From NCBI RefSeq assembly GCF_963924675.1, contig NC_089220.1, positions 52,896,639 through 52,960,638 on the forward strand: a stretch of DNA of 64,000 bases, in the 5' to 3' direction. The notes under the pieces are model-generated. The model worked only from the letters and a program-made list of their open reading frames with translations. It ran no database searches and was not told the DNA's origin. The translations under genes and the position numbers were made by a program. This document shows, one piece after another, positions 24,163 through 34,470 of the stretch. The stretch is from Phocoena phocoena (taxonomy: Eukaryota > Chordata > Mammalia > Artiodactyla > Phocoenidae). How positions within the stretch are numbered: the first letter of the stretch is position 1; the number at the start of each line of letters is the position of its first letter.

Positions 24163-24190
24163 GAATTTTCAGAATTTTCAGAATTTTACC
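24163..24190 (+). repeat. Short tandem repeat, 9-bp unit x3
   Basis: Three copies of agaattttc in tandem. Confidence 0.85.
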
Positions 24191-24539
24191 TCTTTCTTCT
24201 CACACTTTACTCTAAGCAGCATGGTATCACCCAGGCTGCATGCATCACTTAGGCTGGAAATATCCTTAGCTAGATCATTAGGTACATTTTCCATTTGTAT
24301 ATTGTTCTTTCCCATTAAATTACAAGTATCCACTTTCCTCTGATTTTCGATAGAATTTTTCTCTTTCCTTTAAGCCTTCACCCATGGCCTCCTCAAATGG
24401 TACGTCTACAAACAGCTTCTTCTAGGCTTTTCCAGATTTTCCAAACACTCTCAAATTTTCCTAGTTTCTTCCCACTGCCCAGTTTTAAAGCCACTCCTAC
24501 CTTATAGGATTATTTTATGCTAGCTCCTCGCTTTCAGGT

Positions 24540-25035
24540 ACCAAAATATGTATTAGTCATACCATATTACTACTAAAATCAAGTAGCTTAAAACAATAAA
24601 TATTATATTATAGTTTCTGTGGGACAGGAATTCAGACGATGCTTATTGTTTTGAATCAGGATGTTTCATGTGATTATAGTCATTTGCTGGCTAGGGCTGC
24701 TGTCACCTGAAAGCTTGGCTGGGTTAAAGAATTTGCTTCAAGGATGACTCACTGCTCTGATTGATGAAAGGAGGCCTCAGTTTCTTGATTCTTGTTGGCA
24801 GAAGGCTTTAGTTTCTCTCCACATGGGCTTCTTGCAGCAGTTAACTTCCCTGAGAGAGTGACTGAACAGGAAGCTACAGGACCTTTACGAACTGATCTCC
24901 AGAGACATTCCATTGTTGCCATTTAATTCTATCCATTAGAAGCAAGTCCATCCCACGTTCAAGTGGATGGAGGTTAGGCTACATCTCTTATAGGAGGAAT
25001 AGCAAAGAATTTATGGGCATATTTTAAAATCACTC
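24540..25035 (-). mobile_element. MLT1-type MaLR LTR, reverse
   Basis: Reverse MLT1 landmarks: 'gtagcttaaaacaataaata', 'tttctgtgggacaggaattc', 'gtcacctgaaagcttggctg', 'aaggatgactcactgctctg' and 'aaggaggcctcagtttcttg'. No internal region is attached. About 500 bp, diverged. Confidence 0.75.
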
Positions 25036-25039
25036 CTCC

Positions 25040-26230
25040 TTTGGGAATTTCAATTACTTCAATTACATACATATTTAGCGCTTGAAATTGTCCCTTAGCT
25101 AAATGATAATTTGTTCATTTGTTTTCCTATCATTTTTTTTCTGTATGTTTTATTTTGGATAGCTTCTATCGCTATACCTTTAAATTCATTGCTCTTTTTT
25201 TCTGTAATATTTAATCTTCTATTGATCCTATCAAGTGTAATTTCATCTCAGACATTGCAGTTTCATTTCTAAAAATTAAATTGTCTTTTTGATTCCTCTA
25301 TATTTCTACTTAATATGTTCAATCGTCCTCTATATTCTTGAATATATGGGATACAGTGAGAGACATTAAGCTAATGTCCTTTTCTATTCAATTGATCATC
25401 ATTTTATTCATTTGCCATTTCAGAATCAGTACATTTGATCAATATTTTTCTTAATTATGTGTAGTATTTTCTTGCTTCTTTTCATGCCTAGTAATGTCTT
25501 ATTGAACTCCAGGTATTGTGAATTTTCCTCTGTTCTTTGCCTGGATTTAGTTAAGACACTTGGAAACATTTTGAAACTTGCAGATTAAGTTTTAACCTGT
25601 ATTGTATGGGACCAGAGCAATGGAATTACGGGGACAATTTGCACAACTCCTGAGACAAAATACTTCTGAGCACTTTACTCAACACCCTGGGCTGATGATG
25701 GTTGGTGGGAATAGGCACTTAAGACTCACCCTGTGAGAGCACTGGGGATTGTTCCACTAATTCTTTCAAGAGTTCCTTCCCTTGCCTCAAGTTCCCTCAC
25801 ATGTAAATGCTAATTATTACTTAGCTGAATTCTGGAGGGATACTGTCTGCAAATGACCAGAGCTCATCCCATGAATAGCTCTCTTCTTTCTATTATTCTT
25901 CCCTAAGCACTTTACTTTCTTTACCTTCCTGAACACAGAGCTCTATCTCGACAACTCATTTAGTCTGTTGATGTTTCCCTTGGCCTCACCAGTTGCTCTT
26001 TGGCCTGAAATATTTCTACAGGTAGTAAGCTAGGGTTACCCTAGTGTTCACCTTATTTGACTCGCATCTCCCAAGAATCACTGTCCTTGGTTGCCTGATG
26101 TCCAATGTCTTGAGAAACATTATTTCCTATATTCTGCCAATGTTTCACTCATTTGAAGAAAAAGGGTAAATTCTGTCATCGTTGGCCAGAAGTAGATATC
26201 CTCAGAAGACTATTTCATAGAATGTATCTT
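25040..26230 (-). mobile_element. Old L1 5' region (L1M-type), reverse
   Basis: 'tcatgcctagtaatgtctta' and 'ttgaactccaggtattgtga' match the minus-strand 5'/ORF1-proximal region of old L1M elements ('..tggtaatttttgattggatgccagacattgtgaatttt'). The remainder fits loosely. No coding frames remain. Confidence 0.5.
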
Positions 26231-26327
26231 GAATTTCAAAATTTTATTTTGTAAATGTTTTAGCAATTATATATGGGTCAGTCTTAATAGCCAAATAAAT
26301 CCTATTGCTAATAAAAATGGTTAACAT

Positions 26328-26629
26328 GGGCTTCCCTGGTGGTGCAGTGGTTAAGAATCCACCTGCCAATGCAGGAGACATGGGTTCAAGCCCTGGTCCG
26401 GGAAGATCCCACATGCCGCAGAGCAACTAAGCCCATGTGCCATGACTACTGAGCCTGCATGCCACAACTACTGAAGCCCGTGAGCCTAGAGCCCGTGCTC
26501 TGCAACAAGAGAAGCCACCACAATAAGCATGCGCACTGCAACAAAGAGTAGCCCCCACTCTCCACAACTAGGGAAGGCCTGCGCGCACCAACGAAGACTC
26601 AACACAGCCAAAAATAAATAAATTATTTA
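26328..26629 (+). mobile_element. CHR SINE, long subtype, with 15-bp TSD
   Basis: Starts GGGCTTCCCTGGTGGTGCAG and contains B-box-like 'gggttcaagccc'. It ends with 'acacagccaaaaataaataa' and an A-rich tail. A perfect 15-bp TSD, aaaaatggttaacat, lies at 26313-26327 and 26630-26644. The 'gtggttaagaatccacctgc' variant marks the older, longer subtype. Confidence 0.97.
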
Positions 26630-26644
26630 AAAAATGGTTAACAT

Positions 26645-27156
26645 ATGTTTGCCTATTAACATAATTTGTTGTCACATAATAAGATATATATTTCTTTACT
26701 TCTCATATAGATATATGTATATAATTTTATTTGGAATTTTTAGTAAAGTATACCAAACAAAGCTTTAATTTTTAGTGAAAACATTCAATCAAGCAATAAT
26801 TTGCTAACATACATTCTAAAAGAAAAATATAATTTTTTTCATGTTTTATAGACACATCAAATATAAGGCCCAGCCCCACTTAAAAAAAAAGAAAGAAAGA
26901 AAAACATGCATCTGGCCCTATATTTATAAGATCAAGCCTCTAGTTTCTCTTTTATTAATTCCAAGTAGCAAATTTGATTTTATCTTTGTGTAGGACAAGC
27001 TCAAAATATCTTTCAGTCATGTAGTACTAACTAATCCCTATGAATTGCTTTCTGAGTTGTTTTAATAAATTATTTCCTTTCGGAGCATATTGATTGCTGT
27101 GGAAATGAATTAAAACTGTCAGCACTGGTTTATTTAGCTGACTTCACACGTTTGAA
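26645..27156. other. AT-rich non-coding DNA
   Basis: A short GAAA-rich run lies near 26890-26903. No gene or other repeat is recognised. Confidence 0.55.
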
Positions 27157-27362
27157 TTTTTTTTTTTTTTGCAGTATGTAGGCCTCTCACTGCTGTGGCC
27201 TTTCCCGTTGCGGAGCACAGGCTCTGGATGTGCAGGCTCAGCGGCCATGGCTCACGGGCCCAGCTGCTCCACGGCATGTGGGATCTTCCTGGACTGGGGC
27301 ACGAACCTGTGTCCCCTGCATCGGCAGGTGGACTCTCAACCACTGCGCCACCAGGGAAGCCC
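27157..27362 (-). mobile_element. CHR SINE, short subtype
   Basis: Reverse copy with a T14 tail complement (27157-27170), then 'gcagtatgtaggcctctcac' to '..gcgccaccagggaagccc'. Some CpG sites have decayed to TpG/CpA. No clear TSD. Frames at 27134-27457 are SINE artefacts. Confidence 0.95.
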
Positions 27363-27939
27363 ATAAATTTAGATGCTATGAAAGTAAAAAATTTAATTTT
27401 AATACAAAATTGAGGAAAATGACCAAAAAAACAATGATTTCTCAGAAGATGAAATGATGGAATTATTCTCTTCCATACTGGGAGCTATTCCAAAAATAAT
27501 AATGGTTTGCAAAATGGTCCTCTCTGTATTGCTCATGAGAAAGTGCTGATGAAAGTGAGCACTACATTAGTGTTCTTCACTATCCTTCTATCCAAATTGT
27601 CATTCATGCACAATAGGACAAATGGAACTCAGCACAGACCAAACCTGCTGACTCTATGACACCATGTCTTAACAAACCATGAAGGAATATTTTTTCTCTT
27701 AGCAGTAAATTAGAGCTAAAGAAAGAAGAACAAAAGGGTTTTTGAAAGAAGATTCATCTTGAAGTAACTATAAATTAAAACTATACTTTGAAAATAAGGC
27801 TACTATAACACTGGAAAATGGCTTGAATGTCCCTAGAAAGCCTAAAACAGAGTCTTGAGACAGTCATTCTAATTATCATTTTATTAACAGCCTTCCAGAA
27901 AGAAGGTTAGCATCCTTTAAAGGAAAGAAATTAATTCCA
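27363..27939. other. Non-coding stretch with no recognised repeat
   Basis: AT-rich DNA with no supported gene or repeat. It may be part of the old L1 that is clearer downstream. Confidence 0.45.
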
Positions 27940-28279
27940 GACCCTAAGCAACATAGGATTGACAATGTCTAGCATATAATTTAAAAATCACAGAAAATGT
28001 GAAGATACAGAAAAATGTGAACCATAACCAAGAGAACCTCCCAACCCCTCCTCAAAAAAAAAAAAAAAAAGAGAAAACAGAAAGAAAAGAATAGATTCAG
28101 AGTTATTATATAGTTTGAAATTAGTTGACAAGGAATTTAAAACCACAACTGTAAATGAGGTCAGTGATATAAAGGAAACAATGGATATAATAAGTAAAAA
28201 GATGGAAAATGAAAGAATATAAAAAAGAAGAAAATGAAAATTATTCAATGAAAAATACTATATATGAAATGAAAAATGT

Positions 28280-28341
28280 ATTGAATGTGCTTAAAAACAG
28301 ATTGAATGTGCTTAAAACAGATTGAATGTGCTTAAAAACAG
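28280..28341 (+). repeat. Minisatellite, 20-21-bp unit x3
   Basis: Three head-to-tail copies of a unit attgaatgtgcttaaa(a)acag at 28280-28300, 28301-28320 and 28321-28341, differing by one A. Confidence 0.95.
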
Positions 28342-28383
28342 AAAAGATAAGTAAAAAATATCATAATTAAAACAGAGAGAGTC

Positions 28384-29019
28384 TGTGTGTAGAAATTTAC
28401 TTAGTCATGTTAAATTATCCTAAACTTCCTTAGGTTTCATGTTTCATTTATTTTTTTCATGATTCATTGTTTGCTCATATACAATGAGAACAAAAACTGT
28501 TGCCTGTCATATCAGTAAATAAAGGATGTTGCAGCCACAAAACCATCACATTACAGCTCCTCCCCCCACCCCCAATGGTGAGCCATGAGAGAACTCAGGA
28601 TGGAAGCAGGAGGCCTGCCATCAAGCCATCAGCCACTGCAGCCATCCCCCAACAGTGCACCCTGAGGAGACTCAGGATGGGAAAACACAGGATACTGGCC
28701 CCAGATAGCGGAGGTACTTATCAAATGAATGTTTTCAATGAGCCCAGATTTTTGTATCTTCCCTTACATAGAAGAGCTAAGTTTGTTAACTTGAGATGGT
28801 TTTCTTTAATTAACAATAATCTTTTGATGTTCCTCCTGATGTTTGCTGCAAAAACTCCTACATATCCTGGCTCCTCCCTTACTTCTTCAGAGCAGTCCAT
28901 TAGAGCTATCTAAGAGGTTGTCTCCCAAGCTTGAAGTCTCAGAATGTCTGCTGAATAAAATATAATTCTCAACTTTTAGGTTGTGCAATAATTTTTCAGT
29001 CGACAATATGTATAGGGCA
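28384..29019 (+). mobile_element. Solo LTR (retroviral, apparently cetartiodactyl-type)
   Basis: Bounded by TG at 28384 and CA at 29018-29019, with near-matching flanks gagtc (28379-28383) and aagtc (29020-29024). Inside are 'agactcaggatgggaaaaca' (repeated in part upstream as 'agaactcaggatggaagcag'), a promoter-like region, and 'ctgctgaataaaatataatt' with an AATAAA polyadenylation signal near the 3' end. The 137-codon frame at 28500-28913 crosses U3-like sequence and shows no domain I recognise. I infer a solo LTR; I cannot name its family. Confidence 0.7.
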
Positions 29020-29640
29020 AAGTCTTAGGGAAACAAGAGATTATATTAAAGAGTCTAAGAGATCTTTAATTGAAGGTAAGAACATTAAAGAAGATAAAAA
29101 TTGAGGTGGAAAAAATATTTGAAGAAATAATATACTGATATAAATTTTTACAAAACTTTTAACTCATAAATCCAAGGATCTCAGAAAACTTCAAACATGA
29201 TAAACCTCCCCCAAATTACACCTAGATACTTAATAGTCAAATGTTGAAAATCAAAATAAAGGAAAAAATCTTTAAATCAGCCAAAGAAGAGACATCATAA
29301 ATAAAAATGGACAAAAACTCAAATTTTTTTATCATCAGCAATGATAAAATCCAGATAAATATGAAAAGATATCTGTCAGATGTTGAAAACAAAAAGATGT
29401 GTCAACATAAAATTCTGTATCCAGCAAAAATATCTATCAGTAGTGAAGCTGATTATTCCATTTCTGTTTGGGATGTTGAAAACCCCAAGAAAATGTCATT
29501 ACTTCACTAACAATGAGAAAAGAGCTGAACAATATGCAAAATTGTGTTATCTATTTTAAGTTCATTAGAGATATGAGGTCACACAGCAATAAGTATTCTG
29601 AATTCCAAAGAGGGACAAATTTCCCTGGGAAGAGATGAAA

Positions 29641-30063
29641 CACAGGAATTGTTTTACTTTGGACAAAGCACTAGAAGAAAAAGTGGATATCATAAAAGCA
29701 GGTAAGAAAAAAACCAGCTAAAATTTTAAAACATTCTTAAAGAGTAAACAGAAGATAGCAAGACAGTTTAGATAACTATGAGTCCCCTGAAACTCTGTGA
29801 TTTCATATAGACTGTCAAGATCTCTTCCATTGGTCATCACCAGGTCTTTTTAAGAAAGACCAGGAGCAGAGCAAGAGTCAGAAGAGGGACTCCACACAGT
29901 TTCCCAGACCCTTCTCTCCCATGAAGCAAAATATAAGCCACTGGAAGAGAGGCAGAAAACTCTCATAATCCTAGGGCCATGCAAAATCCATCACCCAAGA
30001 AAATTCCTTTAACTTTTCTTATAGTGTAGATCTACTTGTGGTAAATTCTCTCAATATTTACTT
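29641..30063. other. Non-coding stretch with no recognised repeat
   Basis: No gene. A small hairpin ggtcttt..aaagacc lies near 29845-29863. Otherwise unremarkable. Confidence 0.5.
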
Positions 30064-30080
30064 AAAAAGACTTTTCTTGG

Positions 30081-30289
30081 GGGCTTCCCTGGTGGCACAG
30101 TGGAGAGTCCGCCTGCTGATGCAGGGGACACGGGTTCGTGCCTCGGTCTGGGAGGATCCCACGTGCCGTGGAGCGGCTGGGCCCATGAGCAATGGCCACT
30201 GAGCCTGTGTGTCCGGAGCCTGTGGTCCGCAACGGGAGAGGCCACAACAGTGAGAGGCCCGCGTACAAAAAAAAAAAAAAAAAAAAAAA
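30081..30289 (+). mobile_element. CHR SINE, short subtype (second arrival at this site)
   Basis: Starts GGGCTTCCCTGGTGGCACAG and ends in a pure A28-29 tail. Its 17-bp TSD (aaaaagacttttcttgg) lies at 30064-30080 and 30290-30306. The last two bases (gg) are the first two bases of the neighbouring long SINE. The tail is long and uninterrupted, suggesting a recent insertion. Frames read across it are artefacts. Confidence 0.97.
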
Positions 30290-30304
30290 AAAAAGACTTT
30301 TCTT

Positions 30305-30656
30305 GGGCTTCCCTGGTGGTGCAGTGGTTAAGAATCCACCTGCCAATGCAGGGGACATGGGTTCAAGCCCTGGTCCGGGAAGATCCCACATGCCTCGGAG
30401 CAGCTAAGCCCAAGCGCCACAACTACTGAGCCAGTGCTCTAGAGCCCGTGAGCCACAACTATTGAGCCCATGTGCCACAACTACTGAAACCCACGTGCCT
30501 AGAGCCCGTGCTCCACAACAAGAGAAACCACCTCAGTGAGAAGCCCGCTCACCACAACAGAGTAGCCTCTGCTCACCACAAGTAGAGGAAGCCCACACAC
30601 AGCAACAAAGACCCAACACAGCCAAAAATGAACAAATAAATAAATTATTTTTTAAA
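30305..30656 (+). mobile_element. CHR SINE, long subtype (first arrival at this site)
   Basis: Starts GGGCTTCCCTGGTGGTGCAG and ends '..acacagccaaaaatgaacaa' with an A-rich tail. Its original TSD is aaaaagacttttctt, now seen on the right at 30657-30671 and on the left at 30290-30304 and 30064-30078. It is the older subtype and was hit at its left edge by the short SINE. Confidence 0.97.
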
Positions 30657-30671
30657 AAAAAGACTTTTCTT

Positions 30672-30929
30672 AAAAACATTGTTTAAAAAAATTTTCAAAT
30701 GTGGAACAAAATTGAAAGAATTAAACAGTAACCACCTGTATACTTACTATCCATATTCTATCAGTAACATTTTATCATATGTGCTTAAGCACACAGGTAT
30801 CCATACATCCATCTCTCAAGATTCTATTTTGAAGGTAGAGCCAATAGGATTATTCTTGCTTGATAATTTTTACAAATGATGGTTTAAAGTAAAATCTTAA
30901 CAATATCTTATTTAGTTTATAACACAGAG
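30672..30929. other. AT-rich DNA, possibly ancient L1
   Basis: 'taaacagtaaccacctgtat' and 'cagtaacattttatcatatg' faintly resemble old L1 3' UTR sequence, but this is too diverged to call firmly. Confidence 0.35.
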
Positions 30930-31918
30930 AAAAAATGTTACAATAATAGCACAAAGTATGAGGGGGTAAAAGGAGGTATATTACTGTAAAGTTCTTACAT
31001 TATATTTAAAGTGGTATATTAATTCAAGGGGGGTTATGAGACATTAATGATACATATTGTGGTTACTAAAACAATATTTTCAAAAAATAGTTATAACTAA
31101 TAAACCAAATCCTAAGACTCTAGAAAAAGAAAAAAAAAAAACCCAAATAAGTAGAAGGAATAGAATAATATACATGTGTGAATAAATCAAAGGAATAGAA
31201 AAAAGGAACTAGAGAACTGAAACAAAGTTGAATTTTTGAAGAGTTAAATAAAATTGAAAAATTCAGATCGTGGAAAAAAGAGAGAAAACACTCTTACTAA
31301 ATCAGAAATGAGAGGACACGTCTGCACATTTTATGAACGTTAGAAAACTAACAAGTCAATGAAAGTCTATGTCAATAAATTTGACAAGTTATATGAGATA
31401 CATATTTAGAAAGAAAAAAATAACAGCAGACAAAAGGTAGAAAAATATGAACAGCATTTTGTTTTAAAAAAAGGATTTTATGGGGCTTCCCTGGTGGCGC
31501 AGTGGTTGAGAGTCTGCCTGCCGATGCAGGGGGCACGGGTTCGTGCCCCTGTCTGGGAAGATCCCATGTGCCGTGGAGTGGCTGAGCCCGTGAGCCATGG
31601 CCGCTGAGCCTGTGCTCCACAACAGGAGAGGCCACAACAGTGAGAGGACCACATACCGAAAAAAAAAAAAAAAAAAACCCCAAGCACAGAAGTCTTCATT
31701 GCTAAATCTTGCCAAACATTATCAAGAAATAATACCAAACTCACACATACTCTTGCACAGAATAAAAGAAGAGGGAACACTGTCCAACCCCACACAAAGA
31801 AATTACAAGAAATAAAATTACTAAGCAGTATCTTTCACAACCACAGATACAAAAATCCTAAACAAAATATTAGCAAATTGCATCTAGTTATAGATTCAAT
31901 AAAAAGGATAATCATGAC
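30930..31918 (+). mobile_element. Old L1 ORF2 region, sense, split by a SINE
   Basis: Sense landmarks: 'ttactgtaaagttcttacat', 'actaataaaccaaatcctaa', 'gttgaatttttgaagagtta', then past the SINE 'attatcaagaaataatacca', 'agaagagggaacactgtcca' and 'caaaatattagcaaattgca'. These run through the ORF2 linker into the reverse transcriptase region. It continues after the MLT1 insertion at about 32740. Many stops; non-functional. Confidence 0.75.
31483..31677 (+). mobile_element. CHR SINE, short subtype, with 15-bp internal deletion
   Basis: Starts GGGCTTCCCTGGTGGCGCAG and ends '..ataccg' with an A19 tail. Relative to sister copies it lacks 15 bp where GAGCCTG occurs twice (..gctgagcctgtgctcc..), as expected from slippage between 7-bp repeats. 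It lies in an old L1. Flanks do not match clearly, so the TSD is uncertain. Confidence 0.95.
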
Positions 31919-32737
31919 TGTGATGGTTTTTAAACATATCCACAAATATTTTCACTGTCTTACAACAAGGCTACTTACTTTTCCCTTGAATATGGGCTGA
32001 CTTAGTTACTTGCTTTTAATGTATAGGAGGCAGTACAGTTGATGCTTCATGCCAGAATTTTTTTTTTTAACTTGGGGTATAGTTGCTTTACAATGTTGTG
32101 TTAATTTCTGCTGTTCATCAAAGTGAATTAGCTATATGTATACATATATCCCCTCTTCTTTGGATTTCCTTCCCTTTTTAGGTCACCACAGAGCACTGCG
32201 TAGAGTTCCCTGTGCTATACAGCAGGTTCTCATTAGTTATCTGTTTTATACATAGTAGTGGATATATGTCAATCCCAATCTCCCAATTCACCCCACCTCC
32301 CCCTTTCCCCCTTTGGCGTCCATACTTCTGTTTTCTACATCTGTGCCTCTATTTCTGCATTGCAAATAGGTTCATCTGTACCATTTTTCTAGACTCCCAG
32401 ATTATAAAGAGCAAAGCAGCTCCTGTCCAGTTCTCTCTCAGGACTAGTGTCCTTGGAATCCAGTCATTAGAGTGGGGAAGCCCAGACCACATGCAGAAAT
32501 TTCCAGTAGGTATTCCAGTTTGCAGCCTCTGGTAAAGTCACACCCTACAGCTAGCATCAACCACCTTACATGCTGGTGAGGAAGACTGAGGGGACTCCAG
32601 CTCGACTGCAACCCTATGAGAGGCTGTGAGCAAAAAACATCCACCTGCACTGTCAAATATAAATAAATAATTTTTGCTATTACAGCAACCCTAAGTTTAG
32701 GACAGTTGGCTATGCAATAGATAACTGGAAAACTAAC
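31919..32737 (+). mobile_element. MLT1-type MaLR LTR, split by an L1 3' end
   Basis: Begins TGTGATGG and ends near 'gcaatagataactggaaaac', the standard MLT1 3' end. Intermediate motifs: 'tatgggctgacttagttact', 'tccttggaatccagtcatta' and 'acatgctggtgaggaagact'. The LTR interrupts an old L1 whose reverse transcriptase sequence resumes at about 32740. It carries an L1 insertion at 32058-32400. Confidence 0.75.
32058..32400 (-). mobile_element. L1 3' UTR, short truncated insertion
   Basis: Starts with a T11 tail complement, then 'cttggggtatagttgcttta', 'caatgttgtgttaatttctg', 'gtgctatacagcaggttctc' and 'ttcatctgtaccatttttct'. Only the 3' UTR is present (about 340 bp). It shares the 'ctgctgt' variant with the copy at 62426. 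Its TSD may be a decayed ccagaatt/ccagatta pair. Confidence 0.88.
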
Positions 32738-32870
32738 CTAATGTGGTTTATTCCAGGAATGTATGTTGGTTTAATGTTTTGAAATCAATTAATTCTATTC
32801 ACCACATTAATAGAATAAAGGAATAAACTCATAAGATCATTTGAATAAACAAAGTAGTCCAGAATACAAA
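32738..32870 (+). mobile_element. Old L1 ORF2 fragment, continuation
   Basis: 'ggtttattccaggaatgtat', 'accacattaatagaataaag' and 'aactcataagatcatttgaa' are the L1 reverse transcriptase segment that should directly follow the L1 at 31918. This supports one L1 split by the MLT1 LTR. Confidence 0.8.
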
Positions 32871-34109
32871 CTTGTAACTAAAGCCAGAGAAAGAAGCTTT
32901 TTTCCATGGTTTTTGTTCAGTGGTGTCTGGGAGAAAAGAGATCTTTCATCACTGATCATAAAGTTGTGAGTACATGATCCTAGAGTTAGAAAAGTAAATG
33001 CTAGTTATTTTGAGAAATACAGTTAGAGAGAATAAAGCCAGAATACAGAGAATGTAGAAACAAGAGTTGGAGAGAGATCCCTGAATGCATTTTAATCGGA
33101 AGTCATGCTCTCCAATGTATTTCCCTTAATGCTCTTATGCATACCAATAAATTATCTCCTTAACGTTTTTTCATCAAAGACAGCTCAGGTTAAGCCTTTG
33201 CACTTGCAAAGAAACTTCATTCTTTCCTATAATCCTCTTCTAAATTAAATCTCCCGTTTTAATAACAAATATATTGAAAATAAAAACAGAGTAAGAGACT
33301 GGAAAAAATGACTACAAGTGTTTGTGATAATGTAAATTAATATTACAGAAGAAAAAGGTAATATTAGAGGCTTGTATAAATTTTACACAGAGCAAAAGAC
33401 ATAAAACCTGAAGCTATTCTCCTTTTCTTTTGTTTTTGTTTTTGTTTTTTTGTTTCTGACTTGAAGAAGTGAAGAAAGCAAGCTAGAGAAAATGCTGGGC
33501 CCTGAAAAGATAAAATATTTTAAATTGCTTGATTGCTCTTCTTGAAGCTAAAAAACAAACAAAAATACCTATGTAAGAATTTTATTTATATTAGGGCAAA
33601 TTCCTAGAATAAGCATAACCTTTTTCCCCACAGATCAGCAAACACAGATTAAAGAATAATAATTTTGTAAAAACAATAAAGAAGGAAAAGGGATGATACA
33701 GGAAACACACAAGAAACAGAGGAAGAAATGGTGCCAAGGCTTTAAGATACCCACAAACATGCTCTAGTGAAAGATCGTAAAAGGTACAAAACAGGTGCAG
33801 AAGCCAGAGACCTCAAATGGGCACAGAATTAATAGTCTAGAAGCAGGAAGACTTGAGGAAGGCAATCATAAGTCTGAGAGTCACTTGTGTATTGAAACAT
33901 GGATTTCATATTTGTTTTTGCTCCTTGCAGGTTTTCTGAAATTTCAGTTGTCTGAGTACTGCCTTCCCTACTTTTGTTACATGATGCTTGATGTTTTTCT
34001 TTTTTTTTAACTTCAGTGAATCTATTTTTTAAACAACGTTTTAAAATAACACCCCCAATGAAAAGTTGAACAGTTTTTTTTACTTACTCACACATTTATC
34101 TTTTACTTG
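32871..34109. other. Non-coding stretch with (GTTTTT)n
   Basis: Contains a 'ttttgtttttgtttttgttt' tract near 33429-33457. The 71-codon frame at 33795-34010 has no recognised family. No gene is supported. Confidence 0.5.
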
Positions 34110-34265
34110 TCATATTGCCTTGTGTCTCATTCTACTCTATCTGACTGTGAGCTGCTTATGAACCAGAACTTTACCTCCTTCTCTCTCTCTTTTAAAAATA
34201 TCTTTGCAACTTCAGAACCTGTTGCTACTAGAACTTGATACGTGCTTAATAACTATCAAAGAGTA
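34110..34265 (+). repeat. L2 LINE 3'-end fragment
   Basis: 'gactgtgagctgcttatgaa', 'ccagaactttacctccttct' and 'gatacgtgcttaataactat' fit the L2 3' UTR. About 150 bp. Confidence 0.6.
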
Positions 34266-34417
34266 CCTCAGAAACTATTAAAAGGCTGAAGATTCAACTT
34301 ACTCTGTCAGAAAACGGGCAAAGGCGATGGCCTGGTCTTCTGACAATGGAGTGTCAGGTGTTGTATTGCAGACCTTTCTGGTGATTATCTGACAATAAGA
34401 ATGTGAATCTTTCACTT

Positions 34418-34470
34418 TTTAAAATTGAAGTATAATTGACATACAGTATTATATTCTTTCATTATTTTTG
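34418..34470 (-). repeat. L1 3'-terminal remnant
   Basis: 'ttttaaaattgaagtataat' and 'tgacatacagtattatattc' is the reverse of an old L1 3' UTR end. Very short. Confidence 0.5.

Larger units (their letters stand above)
27940..29640 (+). mobile_element. Old L1/HAL1-like 5' and ORF1 region, split by an LTR
   Basis: Sense-strand landmarks before the LTR include 'agttgacaaggaatttaaaa' and 'aaaggaaacaatggatataa'. After the LTR come 'catgataaacctcccccaaa', 'acacctagatacttaatagt', 'tctgtatccagcaaaaatat' and similar. These belong to the ORF1 and pre-ORF1 part of old L1M or HAL1 elements. The frame at 29307-29510 is an ORF1 remnant. Confidence 0.65.

Noticed and set aside
26328..26430. tRNA gene suggested by A- and B-box-like sequences in SINE heads
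   Set aside because: Every CHR SINE carries a tRNA-Glu-derived head. None folds as a complete tRNA, and all are followed by the SINE body and tail.
28500..28913. A 137-codon open frame
   Set aside because: It lies within an LTR with TG/CA ends and near-matching flanks. No domain or gene context is visible.
30100..30429. A 109-codon frame with a poly-lysine run
   Set aside because: Poly-lysine is the SINE A tail. The frame joins two SINEs.
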